From: a virus | IMG/VR virus record: IMGVR_UViG_3300036791_000264 | Span: 1-64,000 of that record | Direction: 5' to 3' (one strand) | Length of the DNA stretch: 64,000 bases | Shown: positions 42,452-49,654 of the stretch, in pieces | Layout of the letters: the number at the start of each line of letters is the position of its first letter | Numbering within the stretch: position 1 is the first letter of the stretch | Position numbers and translations under genes: made by a program | The notes under the pieces: model-generated | The model's input: only the letters and a program-made list of their open reading frames with translations | Told to the model about the DNA's origin: nothing | The model's database searches: none

Positions 42452-42652
42452 CTACGACCGACTCTGGGCTGTCCAGCCCTCTGTGTACTGGTAGGCGTCC
42501 TCCAGGGACACTGAGGCGCCATGATCATGTCCACAGATCCACTCCCCCCAGCGGTCCCGGAAGCAGGGAGGACCGCTGGCGTCGTCAACGAGGAACGAAC
42601 GTCCGGAAGGGCGAAGCTCCTGGGGAGTGACGATCCCGCGCTGGACTGCCAT
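42452..42652 (-). CDS. Small hypothetical protein
   Basis: 66 aa. ATG 42652 forms TGATG with the stop of the IPT protein. QELRPSGRSFLVDDASGPPC and FRDRWGEWICGHDHG suggest a small fold with two Cys and two His that could hold a metal. The longer frame from 43108 in this reading frame is a shadow. It is the last gene of the leftward operon and precedes the hairpin. Confidence 0.6.
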   Translation of the reverse strand: MAVQRGIVTPQELRPSGRSFLVDDASGPPCFRDRWGEWICGHDHGASVSLEDAYQYTEGWTAQSRS

Positions 42653-43194
42653 CAGGTGTAGACGAAGCCGCCCAGGGTGCCGGTGCCTGCCGGTGTAGTC
42701 ACGGCCACGCTGGCGGTCCCCGCTACTGATGTCGCAGGCGTGGTACAGGTGATCGTACTGTCGTTGACCACAACCACAGCGGTGCAGGCAATCCCGCCGA
42801 TGGTCACGGCAGTGGCTCCGGTGAAGCCGTACCCGGTGATGGTGACCGGGGTGGCGACGGCGTGGACCGCGGTGCCTGGGCTGACCCCGGTGGTAGTGGG
42901 TACCTTCGTGGCCTGGCGGTCCGCAACCAGGGCGTCGGGCCAGGAGCAAGAAGCGGTGGAGACAGGGCTGGCGAGGTTCGGGACTGGCGTGGTGGTGACG
43001 TTGGGCGGGACCAGCATGCTGCCCCAGTTCGGGGTGGTGAAGGGGGAAGCGGCCCAGTTGGCAGGGGCTACGTAGGCAACGCCGGTCGCGGGGTCGATGG
43101 TGTTCCACTTCGGGACGGCAGCAGCAGCCGCCGGGTTGCTGGGCAACTCCCTTGGGTTCATGGTGTAGGGATTGGCGCCGGGGTTGTAGGGCAT
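42652..43194 (-). CDS. IPT/TIG-domain protein
   Basis: 180 aa. The N-terminal ~100 residues are Pro/Ala/Thr-rich and probably disordered. The C-terminal ~80 residues form one IPT/TIG immunoglobulin-like domain: TPVTITGYGFTGATAVTIGG and VVVVNDSTITCTTPATSVAG, ending VAVTTPAGTGTLGGFVYT. Such domains decorate capsids and tails of many phages and bind surface sugars weakly. GAGGAG precedes ATG 43194. The next gene upstream carries a second IPT domain. Confidence 0.82.
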   Translation of the reverse strand: MPYNPGANPYTMNPRELPSNPAAAAAVPKWNTIDPATGVAYVAPANWAASPFTTPNWGSMLVPPNVTTTPVPNLASPVSTASCSWPDALVADRQATKVPTTTGVSPGTAVHAVATPVTITGYGFTGATAVTIGGIACTAVVVVNDSTITCTTPATSVAGTASVAVTTPAGTGTLGGFVYT

Positions 43195-43204
43195 CGGTTA
43201 CTCC

Positions 43205-43885
43205 TCAGGTCTGGGTGACGACGAATGGTGGGCCGTCATAGGTGGTTCCCGCCACGGTCACCCTGACGGCGTACGTTCCATTCTTCAGGTTGTTCGGCGT
43301 GGCGCAGGTCACGGTGCTGTCATCCACCACCACCAGATCGGTGCAAGGCGTGCTGATCCTCACCTGGGTTGTTCCTGTCAAGGTTGTGCCGGTCACTGTT
43401 ATCGATACTGCTGTGTCCATGGGGCCAGTGTTTGGAGTTACTCCGGTAACGCTGACCCCCTCAGGAGGGTTTTCCCCACCACCTCCTCCTCCTCCCAGGC
43501 GTGGATCTTCGACGGTGACGCCCGCCGCAGCCATCGTGTCTACGTGATCCTGGATGTTGGCGACGGCCAGGTCTTGACGGTCTGGATCCAAGGTCAAGGT
43601 GGGATCAACGGCTTCCGGGTTGGCGGTCTGGAATGCTTGAGCCGCTGCCGTGTTCGCTGGTAGTTCGTAGGGGCTGTAGACCCTGAGTGGGTAGTAGTCC
43701 GGAACCTCGTCAGTAGCTGCGACCTCTTCTTCACCCTCCTCTGTGCCGGCTGCCGTGGCGTCGTCCTCCTCCAGGCGGGCCACCAACTCATCCTTGTGAC
43801 CCGATGTGGGGAGATCCCTGGCTCTAAGCTCGTCCCGCAACTCTTCCACGGTGTTGTTGTGATATGACGCTTCTACGTCTGTCAT
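43205..43885 (-). CDS. SAP-domain plus IPT/TIG-domain protein
   Basis: 226 aa. Residues 11-40 (TVEELRDELRARDLPTSGHK, then DELVARLEE) form a SAP-type helix-extended-helix motif. A long acidic region, a Pro/Leu segment and a run of seven Gly (about 130-136) follow. The C-terminal ~85 residues are an IPT/TIG domain (VTGVTPNTGPMDTAVSITVT, VVVDDSTVTCATPNNLKNG). In phages, short SAP-like motifs are often found in virion proteins, so a capsid-anchored decoration protein is plausible. A DNA-binding role for SAP is the alternative. Confidence 0.8.
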   Translation of the reverse strand: MTDVEASYHNNTVEELRDELRARDLPTSGHKDELVARLEEDDATAAGTEEGEEEVAATDEVPDYYPLRVYSPYELPANTAAAQAFQTANPEAVDPTLTLDPDRQDLAVANIQDHVDTMAAAGVTVEDPRLGGGGGGGENPPEGVSVTGVTPNTGPMDTAVSITVTGTTLTGTTQVRISTPCTDLVVVDDSTVTCATPNNLKNGTYAVRVTVAGTTYDGPPFVVTQT

Positions 43886-43888
43886 GCC

Positions 43889-44194
43889 CTAAGTTTTACC
43901 CATGGCCTGCTCACCCCCTGTGTCACCCCAGGGATCCTCGGTGACCACTCCGAAAATCATGGGCGGCGTCGGTCCAAAGAAGGGCAGGGTTATGCAGGAG
44001 TTGTGCATCCGGGCCATGACCAGGCCCTCAGGGAGAGTTGGCCCTCCTGCCCAGGCCAGGTTGAGCGGCCAGTTCACCCCCTGACTGAAGGACAGCACCC
44101 CCAGGTGGCGGAAGCAGGCTCGCAGGGGCGGCTCGGGGGAGCGGTCGATCAGGAAGGCGTCAGCCCAGTCGCATGGCTCTCGCCAGTCGCACAC
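43889..44194 (-). CDS. Hypothetical protein
   Basis: 101 aa from GTG 44194. The reading frame extends up to 44578 but that part is antisense to the gene at 44207. CDWREPCDWADAFLIDRSPE at the start and PLNLAWAGGPTLPEGLVMAR in the middle suggest a compact fold. It ends PWGDTGGEQAMGKT. No ribosome site, so a leaderless start is possible. It is 3 nt upstream of the SAP-IPT gene. Confidence 0.6.
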   Translation of the reverse strand: MCDWREPCDWADAFLIDRSPEPPLRACFRHLGVLSFSQGVNWPLNLAWAGGPTLPEGLVMARMHNSCITLPFFGPTPPMIFGVVTEDPWGDTGGEQAMGKT

Positions 44195-44206
44195 TAGGCT
44201 TGCACT

Positions 44207-44449
44207 ATGCCAGAGATCGCAGCACTTCCTGAGCTTCTGGGGGCTGGTGAGGCTGCTGGGGGGGCTGGTGAGGCCGCTGGGGGCATGGGTCGCATGGGCA
44301 GCATGTTGAAGGATTTCAATGACAATCCTGTCACTAAGATCGCCGGCCACATCGGTGGCAACCTCGTCCACGAGTTCATGGGGTCCATCGGTACCGGTGG
44401 CGGTGACCAGGAGAAAGCCAACATCGGACCTATCGGAAATCTGGCCTGA
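44207..44449 (+). CDS. Small Gly/Ala-rich protein, probably leaderless
   Basis: 80 aa. ATG 44207 lies 6 nt after TAGGCT and has no ribosome site. Gly/Ala/Met-rich N-terminus (LGAGEAAGGAGEAAGGMGRM), then MLKDFNDNPVTKIAGHIGGN and a charged end. Third positions are mostly G/C. A strong hairpin follows 20 nt after the stop, which supports a one-gene transcript. It runs opposite to its neighbours. Confidence 0.6.
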   Translation: MPEIAALPELLGAGEAAGGAGEAAGGMGRMGSMLKDFNDNPVTKIAGHIGGNLVHEFMGSIGTGGGDQEKANIGPIGNLA

Positions 44450-44469
44450 TTTTTCACAGGCTGGACGCG

Positions 44470-44496
44470 AAGAGGCCCCCCTGGAGGGGGCCTCTT
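44470..44496. terminator. Strong hairpin terminator
   Basis: A perfect 11-bp stem AAGAGGCCCCC / GGGGGCCTCTT with a 5-nt loop CTGGA, between the rightward gene ending at 44449 and the leftward gene ending at 44575. The 125-nt gap holds nothing else. No T-run follows, but the A/T ends of the palindrome would serve both strands. Confidence 0.75.
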
Positions 44497-44574
44497 GCAT
44501 GGCTACATGGCTACCACACCATGACCGCAACACCGTCCTAGGAGAACCGATGCCGTGTTTTTCAGTGTAGCGGA

Positions 44575-44964
44575 TCAAGATGCCTGTCGCACCAGCACCC
44601 GGCGCCGTGCTGGCACGGTGGTCTCTTCCCCTTTGTCCTCTGCCAGAGCTTCAGCGACGGTCTTCTCCTGGATGCGCTCGTTGACGTCCCACTCCTGGAG
44701 GCCCCGGCGCGCCAGGGTCTGCTGGACGTACTGGTAGGGCCAGTTGTTCAGGTTGCGGGAGATCTCCATGATCCCCTGCCCGTCGAGGAACATGGCGACG
44801 ATGGTCTCGTCCCGGATCTGGGACTCGTCCCACTTCGCCATGGGGGTCTCGGAGCAGTCCTCGCTACACCAGAACACGAACCGTCCTATGCGGCGCCGGT
44901 AGCCCATGAACACGCCGCAGCAGCGGCAGCGCATCTCCTGAAGGTCATCATCCTGGTCTGCCAT
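44575..44964 (-). CDS. Zinc-finger and helix-turn-helix protein
   Basis: 129 aa. Residues 12-37 hold a Cys4 site (CRCC, then FWCSEDC). A resolvase-like HTH follows (ETIVAMFLDGQGIMEISRNL, then YQYVQQTLARRGL). The C-terminus is Glu/Arg-rich. It probably binds DNA. The layout 'Cys cluster, then HTH counting on a spaced repeat' is common in small phage regulators. TAATG couples it to the gene upstream. Confidence 0.78.
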   Translation of the reverse strand: MADQDDDLQEMRCRCCGVFMGYRRRIGRFVFWCSEDCSETPMAKWDESQIRDETIVAMFLDGQGIMEISRNLNNWPYQYVQQTLARRGLQEWDVNERIQEKTVAEALAEDKGEETTVPARRRVLVRQAS

Positions 44965-45206
44965 TAGCTGGCCTTCCTGAGGGCGGCGATGACCTCGTCC
45001 AGGTAGCTGGCCGGGAAGACGGCGCCGCTCATGTTCTGCCCATTGGGGAGCAAGTTGATGCCAACTCGGATGTAGTCGTCACCACCTCCGGTGGCGATCC
45101 GGGTGATCCGGACCTCGCGGCTGTCGCCCAGCTTGACCCGGCTCAGGATCTTGGGGGGTCGGATCGTCCTGGTGGGGCCTGGCTTGGTGGTCTTACTTTC
45201 TGACAT
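44964..45206 (-). CDS. Hypothetical basic beta-strand protein
   Basis: 80 aa, overlapping the upstream gene by 14 nt. A Lys/Thr/Pro-rich N-terminus (SESKTTKPGPTRTIRPPKIL) is followed by an alternating beta pattern (DSREVRITRIATGGGDDYIR, NMSGAVFPASYLDEVIAALR). The strand-strand-helix order loosely resembles PC4-type ssDNA-binding proteins, but the match is not good enough to name it. It is cotranslated with the zinc/HTH protein. Confidence 0.65.
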   Translation of the reverse strand: MSESKTTKPGPTRTIRPPKILSRVKLGDSREVRITRIATGGGDDYIRVGINLLPNGQNMSGAVFPASYLDEVIAALRKAS

Positions 45207-46209
45207 GGAATACTCGATCTTTCTCTATGAGGGGGAGGTGATCTGGCCCCTTGACGCAGGCCGATACGGTGGTCTCACGGTAGTTGCCGTGCTTGTCTAT
45301 CCAGCGGCGCTTGTGTTCACGCACTCGCCAGCGATGCGACCACACCACTAGCTGGGGGACATGGTCGGGGTCGGTGATGGTGGGCGGTCGATCCACGGGA
45401 CGCAGGTCGACCACGGTTACCTCTGACAGCGGGCTGTGCGCCCGCTTGAGCCGCTTCAGCATGGGCCGGTCAGCCGGCATGCGGAAGGGGATCTGCTCCT
45501 GCACGAACTCCCACAGGGAGATCACGAAGGCATTGAATCGGTTGACCGAGAAGGCGTAGCTCTCCTTGTGCTTCTCGTACTCCTCACGGTCCCCGGCGGC
45601 GCCATGGAACTCGGCTAGTTCCTCAGGCTTGGACATGTCTTCATCAGTGAGGTTCTGTACCTTCTTGCCCCACGCCCAGGGGACGATGTGCAGGATGGGC
45701 AGGTCGCCACAGACTGAGGTGACTCCCTCCTTGCTACCGAACTCGGCGTACTCCATCTGGTTGATCTCATCCAGTTCGTCGTGGGCGTCGCTGAACTCAG
45801 TCATGACCACGCCCGCCCGTTCCTCTGACCACAGGATGGCCTTGACTGAGGTGACCCGACCACGGGCGTCCAGGATGTGGATGGGACGCTCCAGGTAGAT
45901 GAATCCTCTGGGACAGGGCAAGTCCTGGGGTAGGACGACCTCATGCTCGTGGGCCTCGTAGACATCGGTGAAGTCCCACAGGCGGGCGATGATCGGGCTG
46001 CGGACGTAGAAGGTCTCGGCGCTGTCGAGCCGGCTGATCAGGTACTCGTCCACCTTCCAAGGCTCGTCCAGGTCGCGCATGGTCACGTAGTTGTCGACCA
46101 TGCCCTGGAAGGTTTTGATAAACCCGTCCCGGTACTGGCTCGACTTCCACCAGCGCATCAGCTTGACCTGTTCCTCCAGCACATCGATGGGTCGGTAGAC
46201 GGTAGCCAT
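45193..46209 (-). CDS. Conserved-type phage protein of unknown function
   Basis: 338 aa from ATG 46209 (TGATG with the previous stop). Helical N-terminus (PIDVLEEQVKLMRWWKSSQY), a middle with RPIHILDARGRVTSVKAILW and acidic helices, and a C-terminal WSHRWRVREHKRRWIDKHGN followed by VSACVKGPDHLPLIEKDRVF. The last part matches a recurring 'hWRr...rr.w...kGP...p...k..v' ending in actinobacterial phage and mobile-element proteins whose role is not known to me. Confidence 0.75.
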   Translation of the reverse strand: MATVYRPIDVLEEQVKLMRWWKSSQYRDGFIKTFQGMVDNYVTMRDLDEPWKVDEYLISRLDSAETFYVRSPIIARLWDFTDVYEAHEHEVVLPQDLPCPRGFIYLERPIHILDARGRVTSVKAILWSEERAGVVMTEFSDAHDELDEINQMEYAEFGSKEGVTSVCGDLPILHIVPWAWGKKVQNLTDEDMSKPEELAEFHGAAGDREEYEKHKESYAFSVNRFNAFVISLWEFVQEQIPFRMPADRPMLKRLKRAHSPLSEVTVVDLRPVDRPPTITDPDHVPQLVVWSHRWRVREHKRRWIDKHGNYRETTVSACVKGPDHLPLIEKDRVFHVRK

Positions 46210-46667
46210 CAGGGCCACACCATCGTGGGGCGAACGTCGATCAGCTTGAGCCGGTACCGGCTGTAGGGCACCCACACGGGCTGACCGGTGCGCTCGATCT
46301 CCTGGAGGACGGCGTAGTACTGGTCGTAGCGGCGCCGGTAGCGTGCCCGCACACTCAGGTACCAGATGGCGTAGATGGGCAGCACCAGGAAGATGAAGAC
46401 GGCGTCGACCCCGGCGAAGACAGCGGCGCTGCCGGCTACGATCAGGAAGCCGGTGTACCACTTGCTCCAGAGATCCTTCTGGTTCTGCATCAGGCCCATG
46501 CACCCGAAGGGGTCCATGTAGCGGCCCAGCTTCTGCTTGCCCTTGACCAGGCGGTACGAGGGAGCCGGCGGATCCGCAGAGCCGCGTAGCTGGGACCAGT
46601 AGTCCTGAGAGTCCAGCAGGTAGTTGGCGTACTTCGGATTCGGCTGCGGTGGTAGTTGGTTTGCCAT
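46209..46667 (-). CDS. Membrane protein, leaderless
   Basis: 152 aa. ATG 46667 is 6 nt after TATACT, so the transcript probably begins at the start codon. Two adjacent hydrophobic segments (FLIVAGSAAVFAGVDAVFIF and LVLPIYAIWYLSV, about residues 70-105) are followed by an Arg/Tyr-rich region (RARYRRRYDQYYAVLQEIER). No signal peptide. It may be an inner-membrane host-takeover or superinfection factor, but nothing in the sequence specifies this. Confidence 0.72.
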   Translation of the reverse strand: MANQLPPQPNPKYANYLLDSQDYWSQLRGSADPPAPSYRLVKGKQKLGRYMDPFGCMGLMQNQKDLWSKWYTGFLIVAGSAAVFAGVDAVFIFLVLPIYAIWYLSVRARYRRRYDQYYAVLQEIERTGQPVWVPYSRYRLKLIDVRPTMVWP

Positions 46668-46673
46668 GTCTCT

Positions 46674-46679
46674 AGTATA
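46674..46679 (-). promoter_or_regulatory. -10 element of leaderless promoter
   Basis: TATACT on the minus strand (46679-46674) followed by 6 nt and ATG. A TGTGG run directly upstream resembles an extended -10. No -35 consensus or GGGTGGT box was found at the expected distances. It would drive the leftward operon 46667 to 42452. Confidence 0.55.
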
Positions 46680-46715
46680 CCACAGTTCGCTCATACATGT
46701 GGGAATGAACACGAG

Positions 46716-46740
46716 GGTGGGAGGGGTCAGCCCTCCCACC
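46716..46740. terminator. Hairpin terminator
   Basis: GGTGGGAGGG (46716-46725), loop GTCAG, CCCTCCCACC (46731-46740): a perfect 10-bp stem just after the stop of the leftward gene at 46751. It separates the GHKL operon from the promoter at 46674. Confidence 0.7.
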
Positions 46741-46750
46741 TCCCATGGGT

Positions 46751-47026
46751 CTAGTAGTCCTCGTCTTCGTCTTCGTCCTCGTCCTCGTCGTCTGGATCCA
46801 GTTCGGTCCAGCCCCTGGCTGAGCCGATCTGGTCTCCGACGTAGTAGACGTGTGACTTGAAGGGGTTGATGGCCTTGTCGACCATGTCCTTTTGCTCCAT
46901 GACTGCTTCCATGGCTTCGGCCTCAGTGACCGGCTGCTCGCTGCCGTTGTAGTAGTTCTCCATCAGGTAGCGGACCACCTGGCTGCGGCTGGTTGTTTCC
47001 TCACCTCCGAGATAGCGCTTGCTCAT
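46751..47026 (-). CDS. Small acidic protein, partner of the GHKL-zincin
   Basis: 91 aa. ATG overlaps the GHKL-zincin stop (ATGA) and has GGAGG ahead. Helical start (SRSQVVRYLMENYYNGSEQP), TEAEAMEAVMEQKDMVDKA, then YYVGDQIGSARGWTELDP and a tail of 14 almost unbroken Asp/Glu residues. The acidic tail could mimic nucleic acid or keep a partner protein soluble. Tight coupling suggests it acts with the upstream ATPase-protease. Confidence 0.75.
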   Translation of the reverse strand: MSKRYLGGEETTSRSQVVRYLMENYYNGSEQPVTEAEAMEAVMEQKDMVDKAINPFKSHVYYVGDQIGSARGWTELDPDDEDEDEDEDEDY

Positions 47027-48483
47027 TTCTCACCTCCCCTGTACTGCTCTAGTTGAGTCGGGCAGGAGCGCATGCTGGCGCCGATGGTGGCGATGTCATG
47101 GATGAACCGGTCGGTGAAGTGGTCATCGGCGGTGGCATGGGTGAACTCGTGGATGATGAGGGCGTCCAGGGTCTCCTGGTCGACCCCATCGGGCCAGCCC
47201 TTGCCCAGGTGTCGCAGGTAGAAGGTGACCGTGCCATCACTCCAGGACGCCGGGTAGCGCTTGCCCCCGGTGCCGCAGTTGGTGGGCATGAACTTGACGT
47301 CTGGCTTGTACCCCAGGATGAAGTGCCCCACCTCCTGGACGTACCCGGCCACCGCATGCATGCCTTCGGTCCACTGCTCCACCGGGATGGGCGGGATGCC
47401 GTCCGGTGAGGTGGGAACTTGGGTCTGGATGACCTGGCCTGCCGGCTTGAAGGTCTCTCGCTCCCGTATGCGGTCTCGTATGTCACCGCTCAGGGACCGA
47501 CTGTGGATGATCGTGCGGTTCTGGTCGACGGCTCGCTTGGTGGCCTCCCAGTTGGAAGGGTCTGCGATGACAGCGTCCTTGCCGTAGGTGCCCACCATGA
47601 CTGAGTCGAACGCTTCGTCAGTGGCAATGGCAACGACGTCCTTGACCCAGGTGGACTTCTGATCGACAGAGGTCAGCAGGTCGAAGGTGGAGTTGAGCAT
47701 GATCTCCCGCAGCTTGCGGAGGTACGCAGGCTTGACGTTGTCACGGGCGCTGTTGAGGGGCACCTTCTGCCCCACGTTGATGTGGAACCGTCCATCGTGT
47801 TCCACCACCGGGATGCCTAGCTCGTAGATGTAGGGCCGATTGCCGGCTGCCTCAAACAGTTCGACGCTGGTGAGGCGCCTGGTGTCGCGCATGTTGCCCT
47901 CGGCGTCCCAGATAACGGTGTCGAGGGTCTCTTGTGTTGTCCGCACTGGCTCAGTCCGCTCGATGATCTCGTCGTTGAACTTGAAGACCACACCCTTGGG
48001 CACGATGATGGCCCGCATCAGGGTGACGAACTCAGCCGCCTCGGTCTTGTTCAGCTTGAGCCTGGCCTCCAGGATGGTGCCGTGCGGTGTCTTGGCTGCC
48101 TCTTCGACGCGTCCTGCCTTGGTGAAGCGGACACTGCCCTTGGTGGAGGTGATGGAAAGTAGACCGCCGTCGACAGCAATGGCAATCAGTTCCTTCTCCC
48201 CCTGGCCGAAACGGCCACGAGCCTCAGGATCCTCGCGCCGGTTCGATGCTGCGAACAGAGTCCAGGCGTCCTTGAGATTGGTGAACCCATCGGGGTCGTT
48301 GTCCTTGATGACGAGGTCAGCCCAGCCATCCTTCTGTGCGAAGGTGACCAGGACGACGTCGGTGTGGGTGTCGAAGGCGTTGGACAGACCTTCAACCAGG
48401 ATGCGCGGCTTGCCCTTGTTCTGCAAGGTTTGCCGGTACCCTTGGATGTCGATCTCCAACACCTGGGTGGTGTATTTAGCCAT
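47023..48483 (-). CDS. GHKL (Hsp90/MutL-type) ATPase fused to HExxH zincin domain
   Basis: 486 aa from ATG 48483, 6 nt after TATGAT. The N-terminal domain has the Bergerat ATP fold: N-box EGLSNAFD (Glu31, Asn35), G1 loop DNDPDGF (61-67) and G2 loop GRFGQGEKE (90-98). A second alpha/beta domain follows (about 110-330). The C-terminal ~110 residues contain ALIIHEFTHATADDH (HEFTH 445-449), the zinc motif of metallopeptidases, after GTVTFYLRHLGKGW. The third zinc ligand is not certain. GHKL proteins usually act as conformational clamps, so an ATP-gated protease is conceivable but unproven. Confidence 0.82.
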   Translation of the reverse strand: MAKYTTQVLEIDIQGYRQTLQNKGKPRILVEGLSNAFDTHTDVVLVTFAQKDGWADLVIKDNDPDGFTNLKDAWTLFAASNRREDPEARGRFGQGEKELIAIAVDGGLLSITSTKGSVRFTKAGRVEEAAKTPHGTILEARLKLNKTEAAEFVTLMRAIIVPKGVVFKFNDEIIERTEPVRTTQETLDTVIWDAEGNMRDTRRLTSVELFEAAGNRPYIYELGIPVVEHDGRFHINVGQKVPLNSARDNVKPAYLRKLREIMLNSTFDLLTSVDQKSTWVKDVVAIATDEAFDSVMVGTYGKDAVIADPSNWEATKRAVDQNRTIIHSRSLSGDIRDRIRERETFKPAGQVIQTQVPTSPDGIPPIPVEQWTEGMHAVAGYVQEVGHFILGYKPDVKFMPTNCGTGGKRYPASWSDGTVTFYLRHLGKGWPDGVDQETLDALIIHEFTHATADDHFTDRFIHDIATIGASMRSCPTQLEQYRGGEK

Positions 48484-48601
48484 GTGTACATCATAGCATG
48501 TCACATGTGAAGAGTGTTGGCAGCATGTGGACAGATTTGTGTGACACACGTCACACCAAGGGTGCTCACACCTAACTGCTCACTCTGATATGCTATCAGT
48601 C
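48484..48601. promoter_or_regulatory. Divergent control region with palindromes
   Basis: Between the GHKL-zincin (leftward) and the gene at 48602 (rightward). It contains TATGAT 6 nt before the leftward ATG and TATGCT 7 nt before the rightward ATG. It also holds the palindrome TCACATGTGA (48501-48510), the inverted repeat GTGTGAC-acac-GTCACAC (48539-48556) and TGATA-tgc-TATCA (48586-48598) lying on the rightward -10. The repeated TGTGA/TCACA half-sites suggest an operator for one dimeric repressor. Confidence 0.6.
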
Positions 48602-49144
48602 ATGGCAACTACCACACCCAAGCCAGACATCCGGTTCATCGTTGATGTCAGGCCAAGAAAGTACAGTGACCACGGTGGCCTTGAGGCCGTGGCCTACCCA
48701 ATCATCATGGAGGGCGGCAAGATCCGCAACTGCTCCTGGACGTCCCTGACTAACCAGGGTGCTCAGTACGCAGACCTTCGCGTCGAGGGCTGGGTCGACC
48801 GGGACTCGGGCAACAAGGAGGACTTCTACTACGGCTACGAGCCGCTGGAGTATCGGGAGGTTTTCACCTTGACCCTGCCCAGGGCTGAGGTCATGGTGAA
48901 GACTCTCCGGAGTCTCAACAAGAAGGTGGAGGCCCTTAGCAACAAGTTCGGTCGACCCACTGACTTCGCCGGCTTCCTGGGCTATCTTGCCATCGCAGTC
49001 GGCGGTGACGGCACGGCCATGTTCGCTCGCAAGACGAGTGGACATGGCTGGACCCACGACGAGTGCGAGTACCGCTGGCTGGATGTCGACGGTCTCCGGT
49101 ATTACTTCCAAGACGAGCTACGCAAGTGGAGAGGTGATGACTGA
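48602..49144 (+). CDS. Hypothetical protein, leaderless
   Basis: 180 aa from ATG 48602, 7 nt after TATGCT (the ATG at 48590 would lie within the -10). Beta-rich beginning (PDIRFIVDVRPRKYSDHGGL), YYGYEPLEYREVFTLTLPRA, a long helix (MVKTLRSLNKKVEALSNKFG) and a C-terminus DGTAMFARKTSGHGWTHDEC. No catalytic motif is recognised. First gene of a three-gene operon. Confidence 0.72.
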   Translation: MATTTPKPDIRFIVDVRPRKYSDHGGLEAVAYPIIMEGGKIRNCSWTSLTNQGAQYADLRVEGWVDRDSGNKEDFYYGYEPLEYREVFTLTLPRAEVMVKTLRSLNKKVEALSNKFGRPTDFAGFLGYLAIAVGGDGTAMFARKTSGHGWTHDECEYRWLDVDGLRYYFQDELRKWRGDD

Positions 49145-49457
49145 AGTCCACACCTACGAAGACGAGTTCCCCAGGCATCTTGGCCCGCCTCCGGTCCCCA
49201 ACGGGACCGGGGCCAAGCTGCACGACACCACCAAGCCCACCTACCTCCTCCAGATTGACTCTGGAGCCTTCATGGCTGTGTGGGAACACATGGAGGCTGA
49301 GGCCAAGCATCGCTTCCCTACCAATGGCACCTACGCTCACGTTCGCGCCTACCTCCGGGCTGTGGCCGCGTTCCGCCATTGTTACTGGGCCAACCACGAG
49401 GCCCCGGAGCCTCCCAAGCCATCAGTCCGCAAGCTGGTGAGAAGGGCACGCAAGTGA
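49137..49457 (+). CDS. Hypothetical protein
   Basis: 106 aa, ATG 49137 behind GGAGAGG and overlapping the previous gene by 8 nt. TKPTYLLQIDSGAFMAVWEH and RAYLRAVAAFRHCYWANHEA show a helical core with a basic end (VRKLVRRARK). No domain recognised. Confidence 0.68.
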   Translation: MTEVHTYEDEFPRHLGPPPVPNGTGAKLHDTTKPTYLLQIDSGAFMAVWEHMEAEAKHRFPTNGTYAHVRAYLRAVAAFRHCYWANHEAPEPPKPSVRKLVRRARK

Positions 49458-49654
49458 GTTACGACAAGTACATCGCATGGCGTCGACTGACCAACAATGG
49501 CCGGCGTGGCCGGGACGAGATGTCTCCGGAGTCCCAGGCTGAGTACGACAGTCATGGCTTCCAGGAACTATCGGCCCCTGACTTTGAAGAGGCCAAGCGC
49601 GCCTACGAGGAGGTCACGCGACGTTCTGACCCTGGATCCTCTTCATCCTCTTGA
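49454..49654 (+). CDS. Small hypothetical protein
   Basis: 66 aa from GTG 49454 (GTGA overlap). SYDKYIAWRRLTNNGRRGRD, then ESQAEYDSHGF and LSAPDFEEAKRAYEEVTRRS, ending in a poly-Ser tail. Its last 41 nt are antisense to the end of the converging gene at 49614, so the two transcripts overlap tail to tail. Confidence 0.62.
   Translation: MSYDKYIAWRRLTNNGRRGRDEMSPESQAEYDSHGFQELSAPDFEEAKRAYEEVTRRSDPGSSSSS

Noticed and set aside
46210-46503. Upstream extension of the 45193-46209 gene
   Set aside because: It is Arg/Pro-rich shadow of the membrane-protein gene. ATG 46209 is coupled to that gene's stop by TGATG.
48590-48601. Alternative ATG at 48602 minus 12 nt (frame from 48590)
   Set aside because: The earlier start falls inside the -10 hexamer TATGCT and has no ribosome site.
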